NCBI RefSeq assembly: GCF_014646215.1
Contig: NZ_BMNA01000001.1
Location: forward strand, 348,442 to 412,441
DNA from: Nakamurella endophytica
GTDB lineage: Bacteria > Actinomycetota > Actinomycetes > Mycobacteriales > Nakamurellaceae
Reading direction: 5' to 3'
DNA length: 64,000 bases
Position numbers and translations under genes: made by a program. The notes beneath the pieces were generated by a model. It was not told where the DNA came from. It saw nothing but the letters and a program-made list of their open reading frames with translations, and ran no database searches. Positions 27,156 through 36,604 of the stretch are shown piece after piece; position 1 is the stretch's first letter, and the number at the start of each line of letters is the position of its first letter.

Positions 27156-27596
27156 TCAGCCGGACCGGAACCCGGACCGAGCGGCGAGGCCGGCCAGTTC
27201 CGCGGCGACCGCCCCGGGGTCGGCTCCGGCGGCCACCGCGTCGTCGGTGAGCACGACGAGCTGGTCGGCGAGCACGTACCAACCCTCGTCCGGCACCGCG
27301 CGGCGCGGTCCCCCGCGCGCCGCCGCGGCCAGGTCCGCCAGGCGCTGCAGCGCGGCGCGGGTGTCGTCGAGCCGGTCCGCGTGCCGCCAGGACGACGACG
27401 ACCAGGCCCGCAGGCGCCGTGCCAGGGCACGGGCCTGCGGGCCTGGGGTGTCGTCGCGAGGCGTGCGGTCCGCCCGGGGCCGTGCGTGCTCCGGGTGACC
27501 GCCGACGGGACTCAGTCCCGCAGGTAGCTCAGGAAGCGCAGGATCTCCAGGTACAGCCAGACCAGGGTGACCATGAGCCCGAAGGCGAAGTACCAC
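27156..27596 (-). CDS. Small hypothetical protein overlapping the end of the Bax inhibitor gene
   Basis: Unrecognised. The C-terminal 80 residues look like a real helical domain (DDTRAALQRLADLAAAAR, GWYVLADQLVVLTDDAVAAG, DPGAVAAELAGLAARSGF). The N-terminal part overlaps the Bax inhibitor gene by about 85 bases and looks like an out-of-frame shadow. After that stop there is no ATG, GTG or TTG in frame until deep in the domain; only CTG at 27515 is conveniently placed (CTGA overlap). So the start is unresolved: GTG at 27596, CTG at 27515, or a damaged gene. Confidence 0.5.
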   Translation of the reverse strand: MVLRLRAHGHPGLAVPGDPALPELPAGLSPVGGHPEHARPRADRTPRDDTPGPQARALARRLRAWSSSSWRHADRLDDTRAALQRLADLAAAARGGPRRAVPDEGWYVLADQLVVLTDDAVAAGADPGAVAAELAGLAARSGFRSG

Positions 27597-28297
27597 GCCA
27601 TCCGCGCCGGGGCGCCGCCCTTGATCGCGCGGTCGATCTGGTCGAAGTCCAGCAGGAAGCTCAGCGCCGCGATGGCGATGATCACCACGGAGATCACCAT
27701 GGCCAGCGGGCTGCCGTCGCGCAGGTGCGTGTTGACCCCGAACAGGCTCATCACCAGGTTGAACAGCACCAGCACGACGACGCCGATCATCGCGCCGAGC
27801 AGGAACTTGGTGAACTTGGGGGTGACCCGGATGGCCCCGGTCTTGTAGACCACCAGCATCCCGGCGAAGACGCCGAGCGTGCCGACCAAGGCCTGCAGAC
27901 CGATGCCCTGGTAGTTCGGGATCGACTCGAAGACGCCTGTGATGGCGCCCAGGAAGATGCCCTCGGCGACCGCGTACGTCAGGATCAGCGCGGGGTTCGA
28001 GGACTGCTTGAAGATGATGACCAGCGACAGCACGAACCCGACGAGCAGGGCCGGCAGCGCGAGCACCCAGGTCGAGCTGAAGTACATGGTCAGGATCGCG
28101 GCGACGATCCCGACGCCCAGGACGGTCGCGGTCTTGGCGACCACGTCGTCCAGCGTCAGGAAGCGCTCGCGCGCCGGCGCCGTGGTGGACGGCTGGTTGT
28201 ACATCTGCTGGAGGTAGTCGGCGCTCGGCGGCGGGGGCGCGACATTGCCCCCGGGCGCCTGGCCGAGATTCCGGAAGGCCGGATTACTGCTCTGCAC
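27512..28297 (-). CDS. Bax inhibitor-1/YccA family membrane protein
   Basis: A 261-residue polytopic protein with a 55-residue disordered N-terminus (ending PSTTAPARERFLTLDDV) and seven predicted helices from about 62 to 255. The TMBIM/BI-1 family match is seen in ALPALLVGFVLSLVIIFKQSS, the final acidic pair in DFDQIDRAIKGGAP, and the last helix pair. Bacterial members such as YetJ are pH-sensitive calcium leak channels. GTG at 28297 has AAGGAG seven bases upstream. A perfect 17-bp palindrome lies 26 bases upstream of the start and may be its operator. Confidence 0.92.
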   Translation of the reverse strand: MQSSNPAFRNLGQAPGGNVAPPPPSADYLQQMYNQPSTTAPARERFLTLDDVVAKTATVLGVGIVAAILTMYFSSTWVLALPALLVGFVLSLVIIFKQSSNPALILTYAVAEGIFLGAITGVFESIPNYQGIGLQALVGTLGVFAGMLVVYKTGAIRVTPKFTKFLLGAMIGVVVLVLFNLVMSLFGVNTHLRDGSPLAMVISVVIIAIAALSFLLDFDQIDRAIKGGAPARMAWYFAFGLMVTLVWLYLEILRFLSYLRD

Positions 28298-28323
28298 GGT
28301 TGGCTCCTTGCCCGTCGGACGAC

Positions 28324-28340
28324 TCGATAGACGCTATCGA
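28324..28340 (-). promoter_or_regulatory. Perfect palindrome upstream of the Bax inhibitor gene
   Basis: TCGATAG-ACG-CTATCGA is a perfect 7+3+7 inverted repeat, 26 bases before the GTG start. Its centre is too small for a stable RNA hairpin and it is AT-richer than its surroundings, so a dimeric repressor or activator site is more likely. Confidence 0.5.
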
Positions 28341-28682
28341 CATCGGACCCGCCAGGTGCCGCCTCCGGATCACGAAGTGATGACGGAAGCCACCGGTGGG
28401 GGTGGCCACCACACCTCGATCGGGGCAGCGGTCCGGCCGGTCCACCTGTGCAACGCGGACGTCCGTCGAGAGGTTCCCCACTGCGATCGCCCGCGATCCG
28501 CCTGCGCCGGCCCCGCGGCCACCGCCGGTTCCCGCCGGCGCCCGCCGACCGGTCCGACCCCTGCGGGACCCGATCGGGCCTGGTGCTCGGGGCTGGTGCG
28601 TCCGGATGGCCGCGGGAGGACTAGAAAGAACGCACACCGACGGGGCCGACACCGGTCCCGGCCGCCCACGATAGGAGTGCAC
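28341..28682. other. Divergent intergenic region Bax inhibitor / DoxX-like
   Basis: About 340 bases between divergent genes. Apart from the palindrome at its left edge and the ribosome site AGGAG at its right edge, it holds GC-rich sequence without a plausible gene. A mildly AT-rich patch at 28618-28632 (GGACTAGAAAGAACG) could carry the -10 of the DoxX-like gene. Confidence 0.4.
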
Positions 28683-29123
28683 ATGTCGATCGCCGCCAAG
28701 CTGCGCCGGGCTCCCGTACGCATCGCCGCGGGGGCGTACATCCTCAACTCCGGCATCGGCAAGCTCAAGGCCGACGAGGGCACCGCGCAGGGACTGCACG
28801 GCATGGCCACCGGTGCATACCCGTTCCTGAACAAGCTGACCCCGACGCCGTTCACCCGGGCGCTGGCCGTCACCGAGACCGCGCTCGGGGCCGCGCTGCT
28901 GCTGCCCGTCATCCCGGCCGGTCTGGTGGGCATCGGCCTGACGGCCTTCGCCGGCGGCCTGGTGGGTCTGTACGCCAGGACCGAGGGCGTCCACGACCGG
29001 TACTACCGGCCGGTCGGCAACGGCGTGGGACTGGCCAAGGACCTGTGGCTCGCTGCGATCGGCGTCGGCCTGGTCGTCGACGCGGCCCTGTCCGAGTCGC
29101 CGATCACCAGGACCGAGAGCTGA
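28683..29123 (+). CDS. DoxX-like small membrane protein
   Basis: A 146-residue membrane protein with four hydrophobic segments (about 12-28, 60-80, 84-102, 118-136). The layout and the polar residues between helices 1 and 2 (NSGIGKLKADEGTAQGLHG) resemble the DoxX/SURF4 superfamily, where a conserved G-x-x-K lies after helix 1. ATG at 28683 is preceded by AGGAG. The gene stands alone between the Bax inhibitor gene and the tRNA. DoxX-type proteins in mycobacteria take part in redox homeostasis, but this one's function is unassigned. Confidence 0.75.
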   Translation: MSIAAKLRRAPVRIAAGAYILNSGIGKLKADEGTAQGLHGMATGAYPFLNKLTPTPFTRALAVTETALGAALLLPVIPAGLVGIGLTAFAGGLVGLYARTEGVHDRYYRPVGNGVGLAKDLWLAAIGVGLVVDAALSESPITRTES

Positions 29124-29144
29124 CCTGCGGCCCCGGCCGGACCA

Positions 29145-29160
29145 GGACGGGGGCCCGTCC
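29145..29160 (+). terminator. Hairpin after the DoxX-like gene
   Basis: GGACGGG and CCCGTCC form an inverted repeat around GG (effectively a 6-bp stem with a GGGC loop), 21 bases after the stop codon and facing the tRNA gene. Confidence 0.4.
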
Positions 29161-29180
29161 GGGGTTGCCCCGATGGTGCG

Positions 29181-29254
29181 TGCCCCCGGTGGGACTCGAA
29201 CCCACACTGGGCCGATTTTAAGTCGGCTGCCTCTGCCGATTGGGCTACGGGGGC
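29181..29254 (-). tRNA. tRNA with anticodon UAA (Leu by anticodon), class I fold
   Basis: Folds as a 74-base cloverleaf without encoded CCA. Acceptor GCCCCCG pairs with CGGGGGC, discriminator A. The D arm has only three pairs (GCC/GGC). The anticodon arm is GCCGA-CUUAAAA-UCGGC, so the anticodon is UAA, which reads UUA. The variable region is only five bases (CCAGU), and the T arm is GUGGG-UUCGAGU-CCCAC. Leucine tRNAs normally have a long class II variable arm (as bldA does), so the short arm is unexpected. By anticodon it is tRNA-Leu; its charging identity should be checked. Confidence 0.85.
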
Positions 29255-29431
29255 GGGCGTCGCGCGGCGCCCGCCCACGCTAGCCCGGGCTGCCGGCCCC
29301 GGCGTCACGGCGCCGCAGCGGGCGGTCCGCCGGGCCGGCGGTCGTCCGCCGGCCCGGCTGCCGAATGCCGGCGAGCACGGCCGGGCGGCGGGACGGGACG
29401 GCACGGCGACCGCGGCACACGGCACCGACGA

Positions 29432-29467
29432 CGACGGGCCGGTGGGGTCTCCCCCACCGGCCCGTCG
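29432..29467 (-). terminator. Strong terminator after the Rpf-like gene
   Basis: A perfect 16-bp stem (29432-29447 with 29452-29467, core GGGCCGGTGGGG) and a TCTC loop. It lies 39 bases downstream of the Rpf-like stop codon and separates that gene from the tRNA. Confidence 0.8.
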
Positions 29468-29505
29468 GTGTCTGCAGGCCCGGCCGGGCCCGCCTCAGCT
29501 CGTCG

Positions 29506-30585
29506 TCACGACTTCCGGGCGAACTCCCCGGAGCCGGCGACGAAGGTCACCGCGCCGAACAGGCCGCGGTGGGCCATCGACGCCGCCAGGACCTTCCGGG
29601 CGTTTGCGTCGGCCGTGCGGCCCAGCATCGCCCGGTACACCGCGTCCAGCTGCGCGTTGCGCCACTCCGCCGACTTGACGATGTTGCCGACGACGGCCCG
29701 CAGCCCGTAGTGCTGCGCGGTGCCGATCCAGTGCCGGCGCTCGGCCAGCGTGCCGGTGCGGCCGATCAGCACGACGCTGACGCGGTTGACCCAGGCGGCC
29801 AGCCCGCCGGACCGGTGCAGCGACTCGGAGGTGCCGCAGACCGACTCCCACAGCGCCTGCACCGTGCCCTTGGCCAGCGCCCGGGTCCGCGACGCCAGCT
29901 CGGCCCCGCTCGGCGTGCGGGACACGCAGCCGGCGTAGGTGTTGCGCACCATCCGCTCCCGCCGCTCCGACGACGTCGCGATGGCCGCGGCCACCTTGGA
30001 CCGTGGTGCGGTTCCCGCCTCGAGCGCCGCGATCCAGGCGCCGGCCGGCGAGCCGGTGCGGCGCAGCACCGACGAGAACAGGTGGTTCACGTAGCCGGCG
30101 GCCGCGCGGTGGCTCAGCTGCGGGAACCGCGGCTTGGGCTTCGGCGCGGGCGCCGGAGCGGTGGCGATGGGCGGGGCGGTGCCGTCGCTCAGGCTGACCA
30201 TCGACGCGCAGGCCCACGGGCTCCAGCCGCGGGAGCGCCACAGCCGCAGTGCGAGCGCGTCCTGCGTCGCCGGGCTGGCCTCGTTCGGGTACCCGGACCC
30301 GCCGACGCTCCGCCAGGTCCCCAGGTCGAACTGGTAGGCGCCGTAGTAGCCGTTGCCGGTGTTGATCTGGTAGTTGCCGCCGGACTCGCACTGGCGGATC
30401 TTGGCCCAGTCCTCCGCCGTCGGATCCGCGCTGGCGGTCCCGACCGTGGGGCCGACCAGCAGGCCGAGACCGACGGCGGTTGCCACGGCGGACCCGACGA
30501 GCCGCGCCCGGCGGCGCCGCCCGCGCTGCGCGGCCTGCTCGTCCCGTCGCGAAACGGTGGTGTTCACAGCGCTGTGAGCGCTCAT
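29506..30585 (-). CDS. Secreted resuscitation-promoting-factor-type lysozyme with DUF4214 repeats
   Basis: A 359-residue exported protein. Residues about 27-53 are a signal peptide (VGLGLLVGPTVGTASA). Residues about 54-127 are a transglycosylase-like Rpf domain: WAKIRQCESGGNYQINTGN with the catalytic Glu, YGAYQFDLGTWRSVGG, and the Cys pair (C at QCE and at WACA). A Pro/Lys linker (APAPKPKPRFP) leads to about 195 residues resembling repeated DUF4214 units (YVNHLFSSVLRRTG...GAWIAAL; WVNRVSVVLIGRTG; AVYRAMLGRTADANA). Rpf cleaves peptidoglycan and helps cells leave dormancy. DUF4214 usually occurs in surface-layer or alkaline-phosphatase-like proteins, so the fusion is unusual. Upstream lies a GTNAC direct repeat. 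Confidence 0.88.
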   Translation of the reverse strand: MSAHSAVNTTVSRRDEQAAQRGRRRRARLVGSAVATAVGLGLLVGPTVGTASADPTAEDWAKIRQCESGGNYQINTGNGYYGAYQFDLGTWRSVGGSGYPNEASPATQDALALRLWRSRGWSPWACASMVSLSDGTAPPIATAPAPAPKPKPRFPQLSHRAAAGYVNHLFSSVLRRTGSPAGAWIAALEAGTAPRSKVAAAIATSSERRERMVRNTYAGCVSRTPSGAELASRTRALAKGTVQALWESVCGTSESLHRSGGLAAWVNRVSVVLIGRTGTLAERRHWIGTAQHYGLRAVVGNIVKSAEWRNAQLDAVYRAMLGRTADANARKVLAASMAHRGLFGAVTFVAGSGEFARKS

Positions 30586-30664
30586 CGATCTCGCTTTCCT
30601 CAGAAGATTCCCGCGTGTCGATCACGGGTCCGCCCGACCGGCGGGTGTAGGTGCCGCGGGGTAC

Positions 30665-30680
30665 GTTACATGAAAGTGAC
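30665..30680 (-). promoter_or_regulatory. GTNAC-N6-GTNAC repeat upstream of the Rpf-like gene
   Basis: GTTACATGAAAGTGAC lies 80 bases upstream of the start in an AT-rich patch. The two GTNAC half-sites six bases apart resemble the direct-repeat site I remember for the actinobacterial regulator MtrA, which is known to control rpf and other cell-wall genes. The assignment is tentative. Confidence 0.4.
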
Positions 30681-30792
30681 CATTTTGAATCTGCCCCGAG
30701 ACGTGACGTTTTTCGCCCCGACACCTGATCGGCGCGGGCGCCCGCTGCACTCGGTCACCGGCACTGTCGGCGGCACCGCCTAGGGTCGGTCC

Positions 30793-32376
30793 ATGGCCGA
30801 CCCCGACCGTCCTGCGGACAGTCCCCGTCCACCGCTGCAGCAGGGCGACGACTCCGCCTCCGGCAGTCCCACGACCAGCACGGACACGAGCGCGAACACG
30901 AACACGGACACCGCCGCGGACGGTCGGGGCCGGGCCGAGCCGGCGCCCGACCCGACCGACGACCTGGTCACCACCTCCCACCGGTTCGGCGACGCCACCT
31001 ACACCGCCTCCGCCGGTCGGGTGGTGCTGCGCGAGGAGGTGATCACGGACGGTGCGTTCGGCGGGCACCGCGCCAAGGTCGAGATGTTCGTCGTGGCGTA
31101 CATGCTCGACGGCGCCGATCCGGCGACCCGGCCGGTCACCTTCGCCTTCAACGGCGGCCCCGGCTCGTCGTCCGTCTGGCTCCACCTGGGGCTGCTGGGC
31201 CCGCGGCGGGTGGTCGCCGGCGACGTCGACGACCCGGCCCCGCCGCCCTACGGTCTGGCCGACAACCCGGAGAGCCTGCTGGCCCACAGCGACCTGGTCT
31301 TCATCGACCCGGTCTCCACCGGCTACACCCGCACCGTCACCGGCGGCAAGCCGGCCGACTACCACGGCTTCACCCCGGACCGGGACGCCGTCGCGGAGCT
31401 GATCCGGCTGTGGACCACCCGCAACAACCGGTGGCTGTCGCCGAAGTTCCTGGTCGGCGAGTCGTACGGGACCCTGCGGGCCGCGGCGCTCGCCGGGCAC
31501 CTCGCCGAGCGCACCGGGATGGCGCTGAACGGTCTGATCCTGGTCTCGTCCGTGCTGGACCTGGGCACGGTGTTCTTCACCCCCGGGGACGACGACCCCT
31601 ACGTGCACTACCTGCCGACCTACGCAGCCCTCGCCCACTACCACGGGCTGCTGCCCGACCGGACCCTGCAGCAGGCGGTCGCCGACGCCCAGGCGCTGGC
31701 CGACCGGGACTACCGCTGGGCCCTGGAGCGCGGGTCGCGGCTGACCCCGGACGAGCGCGCCGAGATGGCCACCCGGCTGGCCGACGTGACGGGGCTGTCC
31801 GTCGACTACCTGCTCCGCGCCGACCTGCGGGTGGAGCACCAGCACTTCTTCGCCGAGCTGCTGCGCCACCGCGGGCGCATGATCGGCCGGCTGGACGGCC
31901 GGTTCACCGGCGCGCCGGCCGACCTGACCGCGGCGACCATCGACGACGACGCGTCCTACTGGCACATCCAGGCGCCGTACACCGCCGCCGCCAACCACTA
32001 CCTGCGGGCGGAGCTGGGGTACGAGTCGGACCTGCCCTACGAGATCCTCACCGACCGGGTGCAGCCCTGGTCCTACCGCGAGTTCGAGAACCGGTCGGTG
32101 TCCGTGCTCGACGACCTGGCCAAGGCCATGCGGGCCAACCCGTTCCTCAAGGTGCACGTGGCGTTCGGCTACTACGACGGCGCCACACCGATGGCCGCCG
32201 CCGAGCACTGCCTGGCGCACCTGCGGATCCCGGACGCCCGCCGCGCCGACATCTCGCGCCGCTACTACCCCGCCGGCCACATGATGTACGTCCACGAGCC
32301 GACCCGGGTCGCGCAGTCCGCGGACCTGGCCGACTTCGTCCGGTGGGCCACCGGGGGGCCGAACCCGGACGCCTGA
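30793..32376 (+). CDS. Serine carboxypeptidase family (S10) protein
   Basis: A 527-residue alpha/beta-hydrolase-fold peptidase. Catalytic elements: oxyanion region FNGGPGSSSVWLHLGLLGP, nucleophile serine in GESYGTLRAAAL, aspartate in YYDGATPM, and histidine in YYPAGHMMYVHE. No signal peptide is evident; the first 55 residues are Thr/Ser/Asp-rich (TSTDTSANTNTDTAADG) and likely disordered, so it may be cytoplasmic, unlike eukaryotic S10 enzymes. Bacterial relatives are annotated as S10 peptidases of unknown substrate. ATG at 30793 is followed by a normal coding stretch; it diverges from the Rpf-like gene. Confidence 0.9.
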   Translation: MADPDRPADSPRPPLQQGDDSASGSPTTSTDTSANTNTDTAADGRGRAEPAPDPTDDLVTTSHRFGDATYTASAGRVVLREEVITDGAFGGHRAKVEMFVVAYMLDGADPATRPVTFAFNGGPGSSSVWLHLGLLGPRRVVAGDVDDPAPPPYGLADNPESLLAHSDLVFIDPVSTGYTRTVTGGKPADYHGFTPDRDAVAELIRLWTTRNNRWLSPKFLVGESYGTLRAAALAGHLAERTGMALNGLILVSSVLDLGTVFFTPGDDDPYVHYLPTYAALAHYHGLLPDRTLQQAVADAQALADRDYRWALERGSRLTPDERAEMATRLADVTGLSVDYLLRADLRVEHQHFFAELLRHRGRMIGRLDGRFTGAPADLTAATIDDDASYWHIQAPYTAAANHYLRAELGYESDLPYEILTDRVQPWSYREFENRSVSVLDDLAKAMRANPFLKVHVAFGYYDGATPMAAAEHCLAHLRIPDARRADISRRYYPAGHMMYVHEPTRVAQSADLADFVRWATGGPNPDA

Positions 32377-32401
32377 CCGCTCCCGGCCCGGCGGCGGGTC
32401 A

Positions 32402-33409
32402 CTACGCCAGCGACAGGGCGAGCCCGTCCAGGATGTCGTGCTCGGACACGGTCACCTCGTCGACCGATGTGCGGGCTGCCACCAGGTCGGTCAGCGTCGA
32501 CAGGATCAGCGCGCCGCTGCCGATGACGTCGACCCGGCCCGGGTGCATGTAGCCGTGCACGGCCCGCTGCGCCCGCGGCTGCCGGAGCAGGTCGGCGGCC
32601 ACCCGGTGGACGTCCGCCACCGGGATCCGGGACAGGTGGATGCGGTCGGCGTCGTACCGGGGCAACCGCAGGGCGGCGGCCGCCACCGTCGTCGCCGTGC
32701 CGGACACCGCCACGAACCGGTGCACGCCGGCGAGCGGCAGGCCGTCCAGCCCGGACGCCAGGGTCTCGCGGGCCCACGTCCTTGCGGCGGCGACCTCGTC
32801 CGGCGTCGGCGGATCGCCGCGCAGCACCCGTTCCGTCATCCGCACGCAGCCGATGTCCAGGCTGGCCCGGCCGGTGACCTCGACCGCCGGGCCGTCCCCG
32901 CCGGCGTCCGCACGCAGCCTCCCGACGACCAGCTCGGTGGAGCCGCCGCCGATGTCGGCGACCAGGAACGGCCCGCGGTCCGGCAGCAGGTCCCCGACCG
33001 CCCCGCGGAACGACAGTTCCGCCTCCTCCGCGCCGGTGATCACCTCGGGATCCTGGCCGAGGACCCCACGCACCATCGCGACGAAGTCGGTGCGGTTCTG
33101 CGCGTCCCGGGTCGCCGACGTGGCGGCCATCCGCACCCGGACGGCACCGAGGCCGCGCAGCACGGCGGCGTACTCGGCCAGGGCGTGCCAGGTCCGGTCC
33201 AGCGCACCGGGCGACAGCCGGCCGGTGGCGTCGACGCCCTCGCCGAGCCGCACCACCCGCATCTCGCGGTGCACGTCGACCAGCCGGGCCAGCCGTCCCT
33301 GCCCGGTCCGGACGTCGGCGACGAGCAGCCGGATCGAGTTCGTGCCGCAGTCGATCGCCGCGACCCGGGTCGGTCCGCCCGTCCCGCGGGCCGGCTCCCG
33401 ATCCGTCAC
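32402..33409 (-). CDS. ppx2: Ppx/GppA exopolyphosphatase
   Basis: Hydrolyses polyphosphate and/or pppGpp. The actin-like ATPase fold shows the first phosphate loop (AAIDCGTNSIRLLVADV), the second loop (VADIGGGSTELVVG) and the C-terminal YGTATTVAA-like segment VSGTATTVAAAA. At 335 residues it is the short, two-domain form, equal to mycobacterial Ppx2. Start is GTG at 33409 with AGGAGG seven bases upstream. It is the last gene of a minus-strand set eno, ftsB, DUF501, DUF3253, ppx, which is the order I recall around Rv1023-Rv1026 apart from the DUF3253 gene. Confidence 0.93.
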   Translation of the reverse strand: MTDREPARGTGGPTRVAAIDCGTNSIRLLVADVRTGQGRLARLVDVHREMRVVRLGEGVDATGRLSPGALDRTWHALAEYAAVLRGLGAVRVRMAATSATRDAQNRTDFVAMVRGVLGQDPEVITGAEEAELSFRGAVGDLLPDRGPFLVADIGGGSTELVVGRLRADAGGDGPAVEVTGRASLDIGCVRMTERVLRGDPPTPDEVAAARTWARETLASGLDGLPLAGVHRFVAVSGTATTVAAAALRLPRYDADRIHLSRIPVADVHRVAADLLRQPRAQRAVHGYMHPGRVDVIGSGALILSTLTDLVAARTSVDEVTVSEHDILDGLALSLA

Positions 33410-33494
33410 CGTCGCCTCCTGCCGCTCGTCGTCGCCCGCCGCCGGCCGCCGGCGGTGCCCCGACCGCAGGACGCGACCGCAACCGCCCGGCCGC

Positions 33495-33878
33495 TCACCG
33501 GCGTCCCCGCCGGATCCGGACGGGTCCCTTGCCGGTGCCCGGCTCGACCACCTCGCCGCCGCGGGTGATCTCCACCGTGCCGTCGCGGGTCAACCGGCGT
33601 GCCGCTTCCCGTACCGGCTCCATCAGTGCCCGCCAGTCGCCGTCCCCGGCGACGGCCCTCGCCACCTCGCTGGGGCAGATGCTGGCGTCGGCGGCCCGGC
33701 GGTCCAGCAGCCCGAGGATCGCCGACTCCAGCTCGTCGCCGGTCCGGGTCCCCGGGGCCGGTCCGTCATCCGGAGCGGCGCCGGGTGCGGGCTGCGGCGT
33801 CCGGGGCTCTGTCTGGTGCTGCACCGTGCCAGTGTGCCCACCAGGACGTGGCAGGTCCGCGGGGCGGGGCGCCGTCAC
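33495..33878 (-). CDS. DUF3253 domain protein
   Basis: A small protein of up to 127 residues. The C-terminal 80 residues carry the DUF3253 pattern: LESAILGLLDRRAADASICPSEVARAV, WRALMEPVREAARRL and a GKGPVRIRRG end. This is a winged-helix-like fold of unknown function. The N-terminal region is Pro/Thr/Gly-rich and the start is unclear: GTG at 33878, or GTG at 33824 (MQHQTEP), which is 18 codons shorter. It sits between DUF501 and ppx with gaps of about 45 and 85 bases. Confidence 0.78.
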   Translation of the reverse strand: MTAPRPADLPRPGGHTGTVQHQTEPRTPQPAPGAAPDDGPAPGTRTGDELESAILGLLDRRAADASICPSEVARAVAGDGDWRALMEPVREAARRLTRDGTVEITRGGEVVEPGTGKGPVRIRRGRR

Positions 33879-33924
33879 ACCCGGACGGCGGCGGACGCGC
33901 CGATCCGGGCGACCCCGACGCGGC

Positions 33925-34488
33925 TCACCCGGGCACCGGCCCGACGCACGGCGGCTCTCCGCGGAAGGCCTCCGGGAGCAGCAGCACGGAATCGTCGCCC
34001 AGCGGGTTGATCCCGGGCCCCACCGCCAGGGTGTGGGCGACGAGGACGTGCAGGCACTTGACCCGGTCCGGCATGCCCCCGGCGGTCACCGCGATGCCCA
34101 GGTCCTCGACCGCGTCGCGGGTCGCCAGGTAGGTCTCGTGCGCGGTGCGGTACCGCTGCGCCAGGTCCGGGTCGGCGGCGAGCCGCGCGGTCATCTCCCG
34201 CATGACACCGGCCGACTCCAGCCGGCTCACCGCGGCGGACAGCACCGAGCAGGTCAGGTAGTACAGCGTCGGGAACGGGGTGCCGTCCGGCAGCCGCGGC
34301 GCGGTGAGGACAGACGCCGGGACGCCGTGCCGGCACCGGTGCGCCACGGCCAGCACCCCGCGGGCCGGCCGGCCCAGCTCGTGCGCCAGCGTCTCCAGGT
34401 CGTCGGACGTGGGCGGCCGCGGGTCCACCGGACCGCCTGGCAGGGCGGCGAGGCGCTGCAGCAGGTCGAGGTCGGACGGCCGGTCCAT
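33925..34488 (-). CDS. DUF501 family protein
   Basis: A 187-residue conserved actinobacterial protein of unknown function, recognised by GRPARGVLAVAHRCRHGVPAS, FPTLYYLTCS and GMPDRVKCLHVLVAHTLAVG. Two Cys and several His are spread through these conserved blocks and may bind a metal; no catalytic function is established. The ATG lies 7 bases after the ftsB stop, so it is translated with it. Conserved order eno, ftsB, DUF501, ppx suggests a housekeeping role linked to division or polyphosphate (inference). Confidence 0.92.
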   Translation of the reverse strand: MDRPSDLDLLQRLAALPGGPVDPRPPTSDDLETLAHELGRPARGVLAVAHRCRHGVPASVLTAPRLPDGTPFPTLYYLTCSVLSAAVSRLESAGVMREMTARLAADPDLAQRYRTAHETYLATRDAVEDLGIAVTAGGMPDRVKCLHVLVAHTLAVGPGINPLGDDSVLLLPEAFRGEPPCVGPVPG

Positions 34489-34495
34489 CGGCGCG

Positions 34496-35131
34496 TCAGG
34501 GCCGGTCGGCGGACGCCGGCTGCTCGGTGAGCGAGGTCCACATCTGCGAGTACCAGGGTCGGGCCGGCGCCGCGGGCCGGGGCGTCCCGGCGCTCACCGG
34601 GGCGGGCGCCGGCGCGGCGATGACGTAGACGGTGTCGCCGGGGCTGACGTACTGCAGCCGGCGGCGGGCCTCTGCGCGGATGTAGTCCGGGTCCTGCAGT
34701 GCGGCCTTGCGCAGCGCCAGGTCGTCGAGCCGCTGCTGCAGGGTCTGTTCGGTGCGCACCGCGTCGTTGAGATCGGCACGGCCGGACAGGTACGTGCGCA
34801 AGGGGAAGGCGAGCACCAGGGCGACCGCCGACAGCACCAGGCCGAGTACCAGGATCTGCCGCGCCAGCGGCGAACGGCGGCGCGGGACCGCCGGCGGCCG
34901 GGAGCCGCCGTCCACCGGGGACGGCCGCCGGCCGTTGCGTGACAGCCGCCCGCCGACCGGGGCGGACCCGCCGGTCCGGCTGGCCGGGCCGCCGCGGCGA
35001 CCGGCCTGCCGCGGCGCCGACTCGGCGTCGCGGCGCGGGCCGGACCGGGGTCCGCGGGCCCCGCGGCCGCCGGATCGCCGGGACGGCCGGTGGGGCCCGG
35101 TGCCGCCAGGTCCCTGCTGCTGCGACGGCAC
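34496..35131 (-). CDS. Septum formation initiator FtsB/DivIC family protein
   Basis: Divisome scaffold. The 211 residues comprise a basic Gly/Arg-rich cytoplasmic N-terminus of about 90 residues, one transmembrane helix (about 91-111, LARQILVLGLVLSAVALVLAF), and a coiled coil beginning ADLNDAVRTEQTLQQRLDDLALRKAAL, then the family's DPDYIRAEARRRLQYVSPGD. The C-terminal tail is Pro/Ala-rich. The extended N-terminus is much longer than in E. coli but usual for actinobacteria. The start overlaps the eno end region (6-base gap), so the ribosome site lies inside eno. Confidence 0.92.
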   Translation of the reverse strand: MPSQQQGPGGTGPHRPSRRSGGRGARGPRSGPRRDAESAPRQAGRRGGPASRTGGSAPVGGRLSRNGRRPSPVDGGSRPPAVPRRRSPLARQILVLGLVLSAVALVLAFPLRTYLSGRADLNDAVRTEQTLQQRLDDLALRKAALQDPDYIRAEARRRLQYVSPGDTVYVIAAPAPAPVSAGTPRPAAPARPWYSQMWTSLTEQPASADRP

Positions 35132-35137
35132 GGGCGG

Positions 35138-36604
<1,467 letters not shown>

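Noticed and set aside
26011-27282. N-terminal extension of cystathionine beta-synthase to 878 residues
   Set aside because: The extension lies antisense to the GDSL hydrolase, has noise composition, and GTG at 26010 has a proper ribosome site.
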